Positions 43,380 to 52,987 of a DNA stretch of 64,000 bases are shown here, in pieces. Below the pieces are notes generated by a model. That model was not told the origin of the DNA. It did not search any database and worked only from the letters and a program-made list of their open reading frames with translations. Position numbers and translations under genes: made by a program. The stretch covers positions 1 through 64,000 of the forward strand of contig NZ_PJJO01000059.1 in NCBI RefSeq assembly GCF_002929535.1. Reading direction: 5' to 3'. This DNA comes from Cryobacterium sp. Y11. GTDB lineage: Bacteria; Actinomycetota; Actinomycetes; Actinomycetales; Microbacteriaceae. How positions within the stretch are numbered: the stretch's first letter is position 1; each line of letters starts with the position of its first letter.

Positions 43380-45080
43380 GTGCCTGACTCTGGCCGTTTG
43401 ATCGCGGGCCGCTATCGCGTCGGTGCCCTGCTCGGCCGCGGTGGCATGTCCGATGTGCACATCGGCACCGATTCCCGGCTCGGCCGCACGGTGGCCATCA
43501 AGTTGTTGAAGTCATCCCTCGCCGTCGATCCGGCCTTCCGCACCCGGTTCCGCCAGGAGGCCCAGGCCGCAGCGCGCATGGCCCACCCGACCATCGTTCG
43601 GGTATTCGATGCGGGCGAAGAGACCGTCACCGACGAGGCCGGGCACGACTCGCAGGTGCCATTCATCGTGATGGAACACGTCGACGGCCGGCTGCTCAAG
43701 GACATTATTCGGGAGGGCCCGATCGAGGCCGCCGAAGCCGTGCGCATCATCGACGGCGTGCTGACCGCGCTCGAATACTCGCACCGAGCGGGCGTCGTGC
43801 ACCGCGACATCAAACCTGGCAACATCATGATCACCAAGTCCGGGCAGGTCAAGGTCATGGACTTCGGCATCGCCCGCGCCATTTCCGACTCGGCCACGAC
43901 CGTTGCCCAGACCACAGCCATCCTCGGCACAGCCGCCTACTTTTCCCCTGAGCAAGCCAAGGGTGAATCGGTCGATGCCCGCACCGACCTGTATTCGACC
44001 GGAGTCGTGCTCTTTGAGATGCTCACCGGTCGCCCGCCGTTCCGCGGCGACACCCCCGTAGCCGTCGCGTACCAGCATGTCAGTGAACTTCCCATCAAAC
44101 CGTCCACCCTCAATCCCAAGGTGTCCCCCGCCCTGGATTCCGTGGTGTTGCACGCCCTCGCTAAGGACCGATTCAATCGGTACCAAAGCGCCGTCGAGTT
44201 TCGGGCAGACGTTGAGACCGCTGGAAGCGGCCAGATCCCCATCCACCGCGTCGGCGATGAGGTCGGTGCTGGCCTGTTCGGGGCAGCACCGGCCGCAGTG
44301 ACCGGTTCGGCACTCGCCCTCAAGCAACTCTCCGAAGATCAAACCATGGTGCGCACCCAGCGCCGCCCCCCGGTTATCTGGGTCTGGGCCGGAATCGTCT
44401 GCGTCATCGTCATCGTCGTGGCGGTAATGATCTGGGTGCTGAACCTGCAGCCATCGGTGGAGCTGCCAGACAGCTCCCGCAAGGTTCCGACCCTGTCCGG
44501 GCAAACCTACGACGAGGCCCAGAACACGTTGCTCGACCTCGATCTCGCGGCCACCAGAGCCGAGGAAACCAGCGCCACAGTGCCCGTAGACGGGGTCATC
44601 CGCACCGACCCGCCGGCCGACACGATCGTGAACCCCGCCGACGTGATCAAGGTCTTCATCTCCACCGGCCCCGTCGCCGTCATTGTTCCCGACGTCACCA
44701 ATCAGGCCATAGCGGATGCCCAGGCCGCGATTGAAGCGCTCGGTTTCGTTTCCGGGTCGGTCACCGCGGAAAATTCTCCCACCGCGGCCGCAGAAATTGT
44801 GATGCGCACCGACCCCTCAGCCGCGGCATCCGAGTCCGCCGGCGTGACCATTAATTACATTGTCTCAAGCGGACTCGTCACCCTCCAAGACCTCACCGGC
44901 CAGTCCCTGGTGGCGGCGAGTGACCTCGTCAACGGCGAGTCGCTCCGGCTGGTGGCCATTCAAAAGCCCGACTACACCTGTACCCAACAGTCCGGCTCCC
45001 CGGTCAAGGCGCAGTCCCTAGCCCCCGGCGACGTTCCCCAGCGCTCGGACATCGAACTCACCTACTGCGCCGGCTCTTAA
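43380..45080 (+). CDS. pknB: Ser/Thr protein kinase PknB with PASTA domains
   Basis: A 566-residue kinase. Kinase domain about 6-270: [54 protein letters not shown] membrane helix lies near 338-360 (VWAGIVCVIVIVVAVMIWVL), then three PASTA repeats (starting KVPTLSGQTYDEAQ, VPDVTNQAIADAQ, LQDLTGQSLVAASDL). PASTA domains bind muropeptides or lipid II and localise the kinase. GTG 43380 follows GGGGGAG. It closes the operon that begins with fhaA. Confidence 0.94.
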   Translation: MPDSGRLIAGRYRVGALLGRGGMSDVHIGTDSRLGRTVAIKLLKSSLAVDPAFRTRFRQEAQAAARMAHPTIVRVFDAGEETVTDEAGHDSQVPFIVMEHVDGRLLKDIIREGPIEAAEAVRIIDGVLTALEYSHRAGVVHRDIKPGNIMITKSGQVKVMDFGIARAISDSATTVAQTTAILGTAAYFSPEQAKGESVDARTDLYSTGVVLFEMLTGRPPFRGDTPVAVAYQHVSELPIKPSTLNPKVSPALDSVVLHALAKDRFNRYQSAVEFRADVETAGSGQIPIHRVGDEVGAGLFGAAPAAVTGSALALKQLSEDQTMVRTQRRPPVIWVWAGIVCVIVIVVAVMIWVLNLQPSVELPDSSRKVPTLSGQTYDEAQNTLLDLDLAATRAEETSATVPVDGVIRTDPPADTIVNPADVIKVFISTGPVAVIVPDVTNQAIADAQAAIEALGFVSGSVTAENSPTAAAEIVMRTDPSAAASESAGVTINYIVSSGLVTLQDLTGQSLVAASDLVNGESLRLVAIQKPDYTCTQQSGSPVKAQSLAPGDVPQRSDIELTYCAGS

Positions 45081-45088
45081 CCCCTTTT

Positions 45089-45110
45089 GGACGGGGCCCG
45101 GGCCCCGTCC
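45089..45110. terminator. 22-base perfect palindrome after pknB
   Basis: GGACGGGGCCC and its reverse complement lie back to back 8 bases after the pknB stop. It is very GC-rich and lacks a following U-tract. It probably ends pknB and the convergent pabA/trpG-like gene, but a protein-binding role is equally possible. Confidence 0.5.
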
Positions 45111-45190
45111 ACGGGCCCAGCCTATAAACTGGGCCCCTGGTTACAAGGTGGACCCAGTGGCCGCAAGACGCCAGCGTAGGCACCCTGCCA

Positions 45191-45829
45191 CTAGCTGAGG
45201 CGCAGGAGCGGGTGCAGGCCCTTCGCGGTCTCTGGGGCGCTTGCAAGGCCGGTCAGGGCCAACCAATTGCCGAGCATGCGGTAGCCACCCTCCGTCAGCA
45301 CAGACTCCGGGTGAAACTGCACCCCAAGAATGGGAGCGGATGCGTGCCGCAGCCCCATGATGACGCCGCCCTGCGTGCGCGACGTGACAACGAGGTCCGT
45401 CGGTACCGTCGACGCGACCACCGCGAGCGAGTGATAACGCGTTGCGGTGAACGGTTGTGGCACACCGTCGTAGAGCTCGCTACCGTCGTGCGTGATGACT
45501 GACGTCTTACCGTGCATGAGTTCTTCAGCGTTAGTCACCGTCGCTCCGAACGCTTCAGCGATGGCCTGGTGGCCGAGGCATACGCCAAACAGGGGCAGGT
45601 CAGTGGCCAGAGCCGCCTCAACGACGGCAATGGAGACTCCGGCATCCGCTGGCTTGCCCGGTCCCGGCGAGATCAGCACACCGTCGTACTGTGCAATACG
45701 GGCGGCCGCGTCGGGCTTCTCGAATGAGTCGTTGCGCACGACATCCGTCTCGGCGCCGAGCTCCATCAGGTACCCGTTGATGGTGTACACAAAACTGTCG
45801 TAGTTATCGATAACGAGAATACGGGTCAT
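45191..45829 (-). CDS. pabA: Glutamine amidotransferase, PabA/TrpG type
   Basis: A 212-residue class I glutamine amidotransferase. Motifs: ILVIDNYDSFVYTI at the start, LFGVCLGHQAIAEAFG (nucleophile Cys), RYHSL and VQFHPES (His-Glu of the triad). It supplies ammonia for para-aminobenzoate (folate) or anthranilate (tryptophan) synthesis. This position next to pknB is where actinobacteria carry the PabA/TrpG-like gene; no partner subunit lies nearby. The ATG overlaps the stop of a small membrane-protein gene. Confidence 0.88.
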   Translation of the reverse strand: MTRILVIDNYDSFVYTINGYLMELGAETDVVRNDSFEKPDAAARIAQYDGVLISPGPGKPADAGVSIAVVEAALATDLPLFGVCLGHQAIAEAFGATVTNAEELMHGKTSVITHDGSELYDGVPQPFTATRYHSLAVVASTVPTDLVVTSRTQGGVIMGLRHASAPILGVQFHPESVLTEGGYRMLGNWLALTGLASAPETAKGLHPLLRLS

Positions 45830-45987
45830 GCGCCGCCGACCGTCGCTTCCTGACTATTGAGAATACCGTCGATCCAGGGGTACACCCAGGTGGCCAGCAC
45901 GGCCAAGACGGCCAGTACCAGAATCACGACCAAAATGATGCGAACCCAGATAGGTCCGGGAAGAACACGCCACAGTGCTGCGTACAT
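45826..45987 (-). CDS. Small single-span membrane protein
   Basis: A 53-residue protein with one hydrophobic helix (WVRIILVVILVLAVLAVLATWVYPW) and a short N-terminal tail. The start at 45987 follows AGGAGACTTCTC; an earlier frame opening would add 13 basic residues. It is translationally coupled to the amidotransferase by an ATGA overlap. Similar short proteins are found at this place in related actinobacteria, but I cannot give a function. Confidence 0.7.
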   Translation of the reverse strand: MYAALWRVLPGPIWVRIILVVILVLAVLAVLATWVYPWIDGILNSQEATVGGA

Positions 45988-45997
45988 GAGAAGTCTC

Positions 45998-46921
45998 CTA
46001 GCCCTGGGCCGCGATAATCGGTGCAAGTTCGGCGGGCGCGCCCGCCGACAGCGGCTGCCACGATTCCAATACGCCGTAGGCGATGATGCGTTCGGCGGTG
46101 GAATATAGCGGGTTGCAGCTGGTCAGGGTGATGATGCGATCCACCGCGGTTCCGACGGGATTGTTCGGAACGGATGCCAGCACCTGCACCTGCGAGGGCG
46201 CCACATACTCGGTATCGCGGTATCGATAGGTGTAGTAGCCGTCGGCTGTTTGCACGTATATGGCGTCACCGAGCTGCAGTTCGTTGATGAGGTGCATGGC
46301 ACCGCCGAAGGCGCTCCGGTGCGCGGCAACGGCAAAGTTGCCCACCTCACCCGGCATCTGAGTTTCGGCATAGTGACCGATGCCCAAACGGTTACTGTTC
46401 AACACGTCGTGGCCGGTCCCTTCGGCAATGCTGCGGTGATAATCGGCGCCGAAGCGCGGAACGTAGAGCACCGCGAAAGCCGTGGCGTTGGCCGGAACCG
46501 CGCCAACGACGGGAGCGCCATAATCGGCCAGGACTGGCGCAGCGCTCGGTTGTGTCGAGTCAACGATCGGTTCGGGCTCGGGTGTTGTCGGTGCGGCAGC
46601 GATCCAGTCCTGGCTGATCTGGCTCGCAGCGTCAGACTGTGCGTTGGCCATCATCATGTCATTCCACCAGAGCTGCCAGCCCAGAAAGAGCAGCACGAGG
46701 GCGCCAGCGGTAATGAGCAGTTCGCCGAGCACACCGACCACGGTGACCTGGCCTGACTGCGTGCGCCGTCGACGTCTGGGTCTGGAGGTGAGTTCGGGTG
46801 CCACGGCGTCAATAACGACAGTTTCAGACGGTTCTGTCGTGACGTAGCTGTCCGAATGCGCCTCCGCCGGCTCCAGCCCATCGGGAACCGATGCTGTGGG
46901 ATCGTCTGACTGGGGACACAT
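45998..46921 (-). CDS. Class E sortase
   Basis: A 307-residue transpeptidase. The N-terminus is acidic then basic (RPRRRRRTQSG), followed by a membrane anchor (LLITAGALVLLFLGWQLWW), a Pro/Thr-rich linker and the sortase barrel. Catalytic residues: His in VAAHRSAFGG, Cys in LTSCNPLYSTAERIIAYG, with Arg in the same segment. Sortase E attaches proteins with LAXTG-like signals to the wall. No substrate with such a signal is evident in this window. Divergent from crgA. Confidence 0.9.
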   Translation of the reverse strand: MCPQSDDPTASVPDGLEPAEAHSDSYVTTEPSETVVIDAVAPELTSRPRRRRRTQSGQVTVVGVLGELLITAGALVLLFLGWQLWWNDMMMANAQSDAASQISQDWIAAAPTTPEPEPIVDSTQPSAAPVLADYGAPVVGAVPANATAFAVLYVPRFGADYHRSIAEGTGHDVLNSNRLGIGHYAETQMPGEVGNFAVAAHRSAFGGAMHLINELQLGDAIYVQTADGYYTYRYRDTEYVAPSQVQVLASVPNNPVGTAVDRIITLTSCNPLYSTAERIIAYGVLESWQPLSAGAPAELAPIIAAQG

Positions 46922-47000
46922 ACCTCGAGTCTACCGATTCGTTGCGTTGGCTATTCCCGAGCAAATCCAAGAAAACGGGTGGAGACGCTAGAATCGCAGA

Positions 47001-47246
47001 ATGGCACGTAAGAATTCTCGCACCCGGCCCGCCCGCACCGATGTTGCCCGCTCGAAGGACGATGCGCCGAACGCCGTCTGGTTCAAGCCGGTCATGTTCG
47101 GTTTCATGCTGCTGGGCCTGGCTTGGATCATCGTTTTCTACGTAAGTGGCAGCACTTTGCCCATCGCGAGCCTGGGCGCCATGAATATTCTGGTGGGCTT
47201 CGGAATCGCCTTCATCGGCTTTTTGATGACCACCCGCTGGCGCTAA
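47001..47246 (+). CDS. crgA: Cell division protein CrgA
   Basis: An 81-residue membrane protein with a basic N-terminus (MARKNSRTRPART) and two hydrophobic helices (FKPVMFGFMLLGLAWIIVFY and LVGFGIAFIGFLM), ending TTRWR, the typical CrgA ending. It interacts with FtsZ, FtsI and CwsA and coordinates septum placement in actinobacteria. The ATG is behind AGAATCGCAGA, a poor ribosome binding site. Monocistronic. Confidence 0.92.
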   Translation: MARKNSRTRPARTDVARSKDDAPNAVWFKPVMFGFMLLGLAWIIVFYVSGSTLPIASLGAMNILVGFGIAFIGFLMTTRWR

Positions 47247-47316
47247 CGAGACGTTCGACCCGTCCCAGCCAGCGGCACCGCCACTCCTGCGGTGCACGGT
47301 AATGACAGCGGTGTAA

Positions 47317-47346
47317 TTATCCCCATGTGGATAGACCTGTGGATAA
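47317..47346. other. Cluster of three DnaA-box-like sequences
   Basis: TTATCCCCA (47317-47325), TGTGGATAG (47326-47334) and TGTGGATAA (47338-47346) lie in 30 bases between crgA and the rhomboid gene; the third is a perfect box and the others differ by one base. It lies about 11 kb from dnaA. Confidence 0.6.
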
Positions 47347-47365
47347 CTCTCGTATGGGTAGCGGG

Positions 47366-48202
47366 CTAGCTCACCAAGAAGCGAGCAAAACTCAGCAGAA
47401 CCAGCAGTATCGCGAATGCACCGATCAGCCCGTTCTGCAGTGATTTCTGCCGAATGCGGCGAGTCTGTACGTAGATCAGGCCGAGCACGGCGCCGCCGAT
47501 CATGCCGCCAATGTGGGCCTGCCAGGCGATCTGGAACGAGGGGATGAACCCGATCACGAGGTTGATTCCAACGAGCACGAGCAGCTGGGTGGCGTTACCG
47601 CCCAGTCGTCGCTGAATCACGAGGAATGCGCCCATCAGACCGAAGATGGCACCGGATGCCCCCACCACCGCCGTGAACGGATCCGCCAGAAACAACACCC
47701 CGAGAGAACCGGCCAGCGCGCTGAGCAGATAGAGCGCGAGGTAACGACCCCGGCCGAGCAACTGTTCGAGCGCTTGGCCGAAGATCCACAACGTGTACAT
47801 ATTGAGCAGTACGTGAAAGAGGCCGCCGTGCACGAGCGCGGTCGTGAGCAGGCGCCACGGTTCAAAGTTGCCCGCATAGGAATAGACGCCGGCATACAAC
47901 AGTAGGTTGGTGATCTGATCCCCGAAGACGAACTGCAGCAGATAGACGACCAGGGTTATTCCAATAATGGAATATGTCACAGTGGGCTGCCCGTTCCCGG
48001 TCAGCCGGGTGAGTACCGCTGGCTTGGTACGGGGTGCGTTCTTACGCTGCTCTTTCATACATTCGGGGCAGATGACCCCCACTGCTGCCTGCGTCTGGCA
48101 CTCGGCACAGATCGTGCGGCCGCAGCGCTGACACAAAATGAAGCTCTGCCGCCCCGGGTGGCGGTAGCAAAAATTCGCCGCCGAGGCTGGCAGGTCGCTC
48201 AT
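47366..48202 (-). CDS. Rhomboid-family intramembrane serine protease
   Basis: A 278-residue protein. The N-terminus carries a zinc-finger-like segment with four CxxC/CxxxC pairs (FCYRHPGRQ, ILCQRCGRTICAEC, ICPEC). A six-helix rhomboid core follows: NMYTLWIFG, catalytic Ser in VGASGAIFGLMGAF, catalytic His in AHIGGMIGGAVLG. It cleaves transmembrane segments of client proteins. The zinc-finger-rhomboid layout is usual in actinobacteria. Confidence 0.9.
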   Translation of the reverse strand: MSDLPASAANFCYRHPGRQSFILCQRCGRTICAECQTQAAVGVICPECMKEQRKNAPRTKPAVLTRLTGNGQPTVTYSIIGITLVVYLLQFVFGDQITNLLLYAGVYSYAGNFEPWRLLTTALVHGGLFHVLLNMYTLWIFGQALEQLLGRGRYLALYLLSALAGSLGVLFLADPFTAVVGASGAIFGLMGAFLVIQRRLGGNATQLLVLVGINLVIGFIPSFQIAWQAHIGGMIGGAVLGLIYVQTRRIRQKSLQNGLIGAFAILLVLLSFARFLVS

Positions 48203-48223
48203 TCTGATGAAGGGTTGTACAGA

Positions 48224-48763
48224 CTAGACCGACTCGACGGAAACGCTTTGGATGACGACGTCTTCCCGAGGGCGATCGCGGCCGTCGGTGGCGACGGTCG
48301 CGAGCTTCGCGACGATGGCGCGGCTGTCTTCGTCTTCAACCGCACCGAAAATGGTGTGCTTGCCCTGCAGCCAGGTCGTCGGAACGACCGTGATGAAGAA
48401 CTGCGAGCCGTTAGTTCCGTGTCCACCCTGAATTCCCGCGTTCGCCATGGCGAGCACGTAGGGCTGGGTGAAGTCGAGGTCTGGGCTGATTTCATCATCG
48501 AACTGGTAGCCGGGGCCGCCGGTGCCCTGGCCGAGCGGGTCGCCAGCCTGGATCATGAAGTCCTTGATGATGCGGTGAAAAACGGTGCCGTCGTAGAGCG
48601 GCGTGGTGGAGGCAATTCCCGTTGCCGGGTGCTTCCACTCGATCTCGCCGGTGGCGAGGCCGACGAAGTTCTTGACCGTCTTCGGAGCGTGATTACCGAA
48701 GAGATTGACCTTGATCGGTCCGAGGGTGGTGTTCAGGGTGGCGACAGCGGTGTGCTTAGACAT
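48224..48763 (-). CDS. ppiA: Cyclophilin-type peptidyl-prolyl isomerase PpiA
   Basis: A 179-residue cytosolic foldase. Motifs: GNHAPKTVKNFVGLA, FHRIIKDFMIQAGDP (catalytic Arg and Phe), GTNGSQFFIT and LQGKHTIFGAV. It catalyses cis-trans isomerisation of Xaa-Pro bonds. The start at 48763 (MSKHTAVATLNT) is chosen by family length; GGGG lies just upstream. It is encoded 21 bases downstream of the rhomboid gene's upstream end, and both genes point leftward. Confidence 0.92.
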   Translation of the reverse strand: MSKHTAVATLNTTLGPIKVNLFGNHAPKTVKNFVGLATGEIEWKHPATGIASTTPLYDGTVFHRIIKDFMIQAGDPLGQGTGGPGYQFDDEISPDLDFTQPYVLAMANAGIQGGHGTNGSQFFITVVPTTWLQGKHTIFGAVEDEDSRAIVAKLATVATDGRDRPREDVVIQSVSVESV

Positions 48764-48906
48764 ACCCCGATTCTTGCACAGCAACCTCTGGCCAATCTGA
48801 ACAGCCTGGCAAGGCGTCGAGTGCACGCCCGGAATTCAGTGGCAAGATGGGCACTCAGTGGCAAGATAGATACACATTCGCCACACGACATCGATGGAGG
48901 GTCCAG

Positions 48907-49434
48907 ATGAGCCTGTCACGCAAGCGCCGCAAGGAACTCACTCGGCTGCGCAAAAGCGCAGACGAACTATGGAGCCACCAACAAGAGGTATTGGAACGAG
49001 CGAACGTTCTCGCTCGACAGGCCGGACACCAGGCCGGCATTCTCGCCCGCGAAGAAGTTGGTCCGCGCGTACGAGAGAGTTACGACCATTACGTTCGCCC
49101 AGGAGTGAACGCCACTCACGACGCCGCCGACGGTGTTCGTCGCCGCGTGGTGAACGATGTTCTTCCGGGAATCGGTACCGCGATCGGAACCGTCATGTCG
49201 GTCGGGGACGTCGCTCGCGACGCCCGGGTGCGTGCCGCGCTGTCCCGCATCCGCTTTCAGAAGCCCGTTGTGGTCGAACCGAAGGGCCCGGGAGCTGGAA
49301 CATACTTTGCCCTCGGACTCGCCGTGGTAGCCGCTGTGGGCGTCGCGTACGCCGTCTGGCAGACTTTTCGCGCCGATGACGAGCTGTGGGTTGCCGACGA
49401 CGAGGTCGAGCCGGCTACCGCGCAGGAAGACTAG
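48907..49434 (+). CDS. Conserved actinobacterial protein, one membrane helix, function unknown
   Basis: A 175-residue protein with a basic, helical N-terminus (SLSRKRRKELTRLRKSADEL), a charged Ala-rich helical middle resembling a coiled coil, one membrane helix near 137-155 (YFALGLAVVAAVGVAYAVW), then an acidic C-terminus (DDELWVADDEVEPATAQED). The ATG follows GGAGGGTCCAG. No recognised domain. It may be a membrane-associated structural factor; that is only a guess from its shape. Confidence 0.7.
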   Translation: MSLSRKRRKELTRLRKSADELWSHQQEVLERANVLARQAGHQAGILAREEVGPRVRESYDHYVRPGVNATHDAADGVRRRVVNDVLPGIGTAIGTVMSVGDVARDARVRAALSRIRFQKPVVVEPKGPGAGTYFALGLAVVAAVGVAYAVWQTFRADDELWVADDEVEPATAQED

Positions 49435-49447
49435 CTCCACCCGCTTT

Positions 49448-49480
49448 GTAGGACCCGCATCCACCGGATGCGGGTCCTAC
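49448..49480 (+). terminator. Hairpin after the membrane-protein gene at 48907
   Basis: A perfect 15-bp stem (49448-49462 with 49466-49480) and a 3-base loop starting 14 bases after the stop. No U-tract follows. Its strength and place argue for termination. Confidence 0.65.
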
Positions 49481-49564
49481 GTCGTTAACGACAGCAACGG
49501 CCCGCAGTGGCCTCTCCGGCGCCGGTGAAGCGGATGCCGCGCCGGTTCCGCACGCCCGGTACAC

Positions 49565-49594
49565 AAAAGGGCCCGTCCGAGGACGGGCCCTTTC
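49565..49594 (-). terminator. Terminator downstream of tRNA-Ala
   Basis: GGGCCCGTCC (49569-49578) pairs with GGACGGGCCC (49581-49590), flanked by A- and T-runs on both sides, so on the minus strand it ends in TTTT. It follows the tRNA-Ala/tRNA-Ile pair and may work both ways. Confidence 0.8.
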
Positions 49595-49600
49595 TATGTG

Positions 49601-49673
49601 TGGAGCCACGGGGAATCGAACCCCGGACCTCCTGCTTGCAAAGCAGGCGCTCTACCAATTGAGCTATGGCCCC
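49601..49673 (-). tRNA. tRNA-Ala (TGC)
   Basis: A 73-nt cloverleaf: acceptor GGGGCCA/TGGCTCC, D-loop AGCTCAATTGGTAGAGC, anticodon loop TTTGCAA with anticodon TGC, and T-loop GGTTCGATTCC. CCA is not encoded. It lies downstream of tRNA-Ile on the same strand, the usual gyrA-adjacent pair. Confidence 0.96.
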
Positions 49674-49722
49674 AGTTACCCGCCAGTGAGAACGGGTGCG
49701 AGCTGATGAATCTGGTGCTGCG

Positions 49723-49796
49723 TGGGGATACCGGGATTTGAACCTGGGACCTCTTCATTATCAGTGAAGCGCTCTAACCAACTGAGCTATATCCCC
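49723..49796 (-). tRNA. tRNA-Ile (GAT)
   Basis: A 74-nt cloverleaf: acceptor GGGGATA/TATCCCC, D-loop AGCTCAGTTGGTTAGAGC, anticodon loop CTGATAA with anticodon GAT, and T-loop GGTTCAAATCC. CCA is not encoded. Expressed with tRNA-Ala. Confidence 0.96.
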
Positions 49797-49885
49797 CTCT
49801 TGGGCAGATTGAAGACTACCGGAATCTGACCGGATCCTGAAATCGAGCCGCCCTTCCACGACGGAGAATATCTCGAAACAGGCTG

Positions 49886-49918
49886 CGAGGGCTGTTTCGC
49901 GGGGAGAAACAGCCCTCG
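49886..49918 (-). terminator. Hairpin downstream of the DUF3566 gene
   Basis: CGAGGGCTGTTTC (49886-49898) and GAAACAGCCCTCG (49906-49918) form a perfect 13-bp stem with a 7-base loop, 18 bases after the DUF3566 stop on the minus strand. There is no U-tract. It likely ends the gyrB-gyrA-DUF3566 transcript. Confidence 0.7.
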
Positions 49919-49935
49919 ATCGTACGTAAAAGAGA

Positions 49936-50340
49936 CTAATTGTTCGTGAATCCGACGAGTAATCCGCCGGTGATTTTCACGCTCAGGTTGTACAGCACGG
50001 CGTAGATCGCGCCGAGAGCTGTGACCACGACCATGTTCAGTACGGCTACAACGACCGCGAAGCCCATGACGTTGCCGATGGAGAGAATGGCCGAGAGATC
50101 CGCCGATTCTCCAGCTACCGTCGCATAGAGGTCGTCAACCTTGGTCAGTACCTCGGTCTGCACCAACACGGTGTAGATAAGGAATGTCGCCACGATCGTG
50201 ACGATCGCCAGGCAAATCGCCACCAGGAACGATAGCTTGACGCTCGACCAGAAGTCGACGTAGACGAGTTTGAGACGAACTTGCTTGCTCACGGTCTTGC
50301 GCGTGGATTTTTTTGCCAGCTTTTCAGCGACGCTACTCAT
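49936..50340 (-). CDS. DUF3566 membrane protein
   Basis: A 134-residue protein with a basic N-terminus ([19 protein letters not shown]), two membrane helices ([22 protein letters not shown] and [22 protein letters not shown]) and conserved ending [22 protein letters not shown]3566 follows gyrA in most actinobacteria; its role is not established. It overlaps the gyrA end by 8 bases. Confidence 0.9.
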   Translation of the reverse strand: MSSVAEKLAKKSTRKTVSKQVRLKLVYVDFWSSVKLSFLVAICLAIVTIVATFLIYTVLVQTEVLTKVDDLYATVAGESADLSAILSIGNVMGFAVVVAVLNMVVVTALGAIYAVLYNLSVKITGGLLVGFTNN

Positions 50341-52987
50341 TCGGTGACTCTACTTTCCCTGAATCAGCATTCGAGACAGCGCCATCTGCGGCACTGGTGT
50401 CGACGTCACCGTCTGGTGCGTCGGCATCCGTTACGCCTTCTTCTTCGTCGGTGGCGACCAGATTACGTTCGATGTTTTTCGCGATGGAGATAATTCTGTC
50501 TTCATTCGCAAATTTTGCGAAGACAACACCCATCGTGTCCCGGCCCTTGGCTGGAACCTCGGCGACGTCAGAGCGTACCACCTTGCCACTGGCAAGAACC
50601 ACTAGAACCTCGTCCTCTGGGTTCACGATCAACGAGCCCACCAGGTCACCTCGGTCGTCGCTCAGCTTGGCTACCTTGATGCCGAGGCCCCCTCGATTCT
50701 GCAATCGGTACTGGTCAGCGGCAGTGCGCTTGGCATACCCGCCCTCTGTCACCACGAAGACATAGCCGTCGTCGTTGATAACGGATGCGTCCAGCAGGGT
50801 ATCCTCGCCGCGAAAGTGCATTCCAATCACGCCGGAGGTGCTGCGGCCCATCGGACGCAGCGCCTCGTCGGTGGCGGTGAAGCGGATCGACATTCCCTTG
50901 CGGGAGACCATCAGCAGGTCGGAGTCGTCTTCGACCAGCAGCGCAGAGACGAGTTCGTCGCCCTCACGCAGCTTGATCGCGATGATGCCGCCGGTGCGGT
51001 TGGTGTCGTACTCGTGCAGCGCTGTCTTTTTGATCAGGCCGTCGCGGGTGGCGAGGGTCAGATACTGGGCGACGTTGTAATCGCGAATATCGAGAATCTG
51101 CGCGATTTCCTCACCCGGCTGCAGGGCGAGCAGGTTGGCGACGTGCTGGCCCTTGGCGTCGCGGCCGGATTCCTGGGCCTCGTAGGCCTTAGCCCGGTAT
51201 ACCCGTCCGGTGTTGGTGAAGAACAGCAACCAGTGGTGCGTCGTGGTGACGAAGAAGTGTTCGACCACGTCGTCGGCGCGCAACTGGGCACCCTTGACTC
51301 CCTTACCGCCGCGGTGCTGGTTGCGGTAGTTGTCGCTGCGGGTGCGCTTGATGTAGCCGCCGCGTGTGACGGTGACCACCATCTCCTCTTCGGGGATGAG
51401 ATCTTCGATCGACATGTCGCCGTCGAAACCGTACATGATCTCGGTGCGCCGGTCGTCGCCGAACTTTGCGGTGATCTCGGCGAGTTCTTCGCTGACGATC
51501 GTGCGCTGACGTTCCGGGCTGGCCAGGATCGACTTGAATTCGACGATCTGAAGTTCGAGTTCGGCGGCCTGGTCAATGATCTTCTGGCGTTCGAGGGCGG
51601 CCAGGCGGCGCAGCTGCATGGTGAGAATCGCGTCGGCCTGGAGTTTGTCGACGTCGAGTAGGGCCATGAGGCCTTCGCGGGCGTCGTCGACCGTGTTGGA
51701 GCGACGGATGAGCGCGATCACCTCGTCGAGGGCGTCGAGGGCCTTCAGGTAGCCGCGCAAGATGTGGGCGTCCGCTTCGGCCTTATTCAGGCGGAATTGG
51801 GTGCGCCGAACGATGACGTCAATCTGGTGGGCGACCCAGGCCGAGATGAAACCATCGAGGGCGAGTGTGCGCGGCACACCGTCAACGATGGCGAGCATGT
51901 TGGCGCCGAAGTTCTCCTGCAGCGGGGTGTGCTTGTAGAGGTTGTTCAGCACGACCTTCGGAACGGCATCACGCTTGAGCACGATGATGAGGCGCTGGCC
52001 GGTGCGACCAGAGGTCTCATCGCGAATGTCCGCAATTCCGGTGACCTTGGCATCCTTGACCAGATCCGCGATCTTGATCGCGAGGTTGTCTGGATTCACC
52101 TGGTAGGGCAGCTCGGTGATGACGAGGCAGGTCCGGCCCTGCAACTCCTCGATGCTGACCACGGCACGCATGGTGATCGAGCCGCGCCCGGTGCGATAAG
52201 CATCCTGAATTCCCCTGATACCCAGAATCTGAGCGCCGGTGGGAAAGTCGGGGCCCTTGATACGAGCGATCAGTGCATCCAGCAGCTCATCGCGGGTCGC
52301 GTCGGGGTTGTCGAGGTACCACTGGGCGCCGGCAGCGACCTCACGCAGGTTGTGCGGCGGAATGTTCGTGGCCATTCCGACGGCGATCCCGACAGAACCG
52401 TTGACCAGCAGGTTCGGAAACCGGGCCGGCAGCACGGTCGGCTCGAGGGTACGACCGTCGTAGTTGTCCTGAAAATCGACGGTGTCTTCGTCGATGTCAC
52501 GAACCATTTCCATGGCCAGCGGGGCCATCTTGGTCTCGGTGTACCGCGGGGCTGCTGCGCCGTCATTGCCGGGGGAACCGAAGTTTCCCTGGCCAAGGGC
52601 GAGCGGATACCGCAGGCTCCACGGCTGCACGAGACGCACCAGCGCGTCGTAGATCGAGGAGTCTCCGTGCGGGTGGAACTGTCCCATGACGTCACCGACG
52701 ACGCGCGCGCACTTGGAGAACGCCTTGTCCGGGCGGTAGCCGCCGTCGAACATGGCGTAGATCACACGACGGTGCACCGGCTTCATGCCGTCGCGCACGT
52801 CGGGCAGCGCGCGCCCGACGATGACGCTCATCGCGTAGTCGAGATAGGAGCGCTGCATTTCCAGCTGCAGATCGACCTGGTCGATCTTGCCGTGCTGCAC
52901 GAGGTGGGCTGCCGCAGCGGCGGCCGTTGCGGCCGTCTCCTCGGCGTTGGCGCCCTCGGAGCTGCCCGTGGTGTCGTCAGATATCAA
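50333..52987 (-). CDS. gyrA: DNA gyrase subunit A
   Basis: An 884-residue topoisomerase subunit that cuts and rejoins DNA. Conserved [29 protein letters not shown] and catalytic Tyr ([10 protein letters not shown]) are present. The quinolone-resistance region reads [12 protein letters not shown], i.e. Ser-Ser-Ile-Tyr-Asp. The C-terminal beta-pinwheel repeats include the GyrA box ([10 protein letters not shown]) and an acidic Asp/Ala-rich tail. TTG 52987 is chosen because it follows GAAGGA and overlaps the gyrB stop; a frame opening further upstream lies inside gyrB. Confidence 0.96.
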   Translation of the reverse strand: MISDDTTGSSEGANAEETAATAAAAAAHLVQHGKIDQVDLQLEMQRSYLDYAMSVIVGRALPDVRDGMKPVHRRVIYAMFDGGYRPDKAFSKCARVVGDVMGQFHPHGDSSIYDALVRLVQPWSLRYPLALGQGNFGSPGNDGAAAPRYTETKMAPLAMEMVRDIDEDTVDFQDNYDGRTLEPTVLPARFPNLLVNGSVGIAVGMATNIPPHNLREVAAGAQWYLDNPDATRDELLDALIARIKGPDFPTGAQILGIRGIQDAYRTGRGSITMRAVVSIEELQGRTCLVITELPYQVNPDNLAIKIADLVKDAKVTGIADIRDETSGRTGQRLIIVLKRDAVPKVVLNNLYKHTPLQENFGANMLAIVDGVPRTLALDGFISAWVAHQIDVIVRRTQFRLNKAEADAHILRGYLKALDALDEVIALIRRSNTVDDAREGLMALLDVDKLQADAILTMQLRRLAALERQKIIDQAAELELQIVEFKSILASPERQRTIVSEELAEITAKFGDDRRTEIMYGFDGDMSIEDLIPEEEMVVTVTRGGYIKRTRSDNYRNQHRGGKGVKGAQLRADDVVEHFFVTTTHHWLLFFTNTGRVYRAKAYEAQESGRDAKGQHVANLLALQPGEEIAQILDIRDYNVAQYLTLATRDGLIKKTALHEYDTNRTGGIIAIKLREGDELVSALLVEDDSDLLMVSRKGMSIRFTATDEALRPMGRSTSGVIGMHFRGEDTLLDASVINDDGYVFVVTEGGYAKRTAADQYRLQNRGGLGIKVAKLSDDRGDLVGSLIVNPEDEVLVVLASGKVVRSDVAEVPAKGRDTMGVVFAKFANEDRIISIAKNIERNLVATDEEEGVTDADAPDGDVDTSAADGAVSNADSGKVESPNE

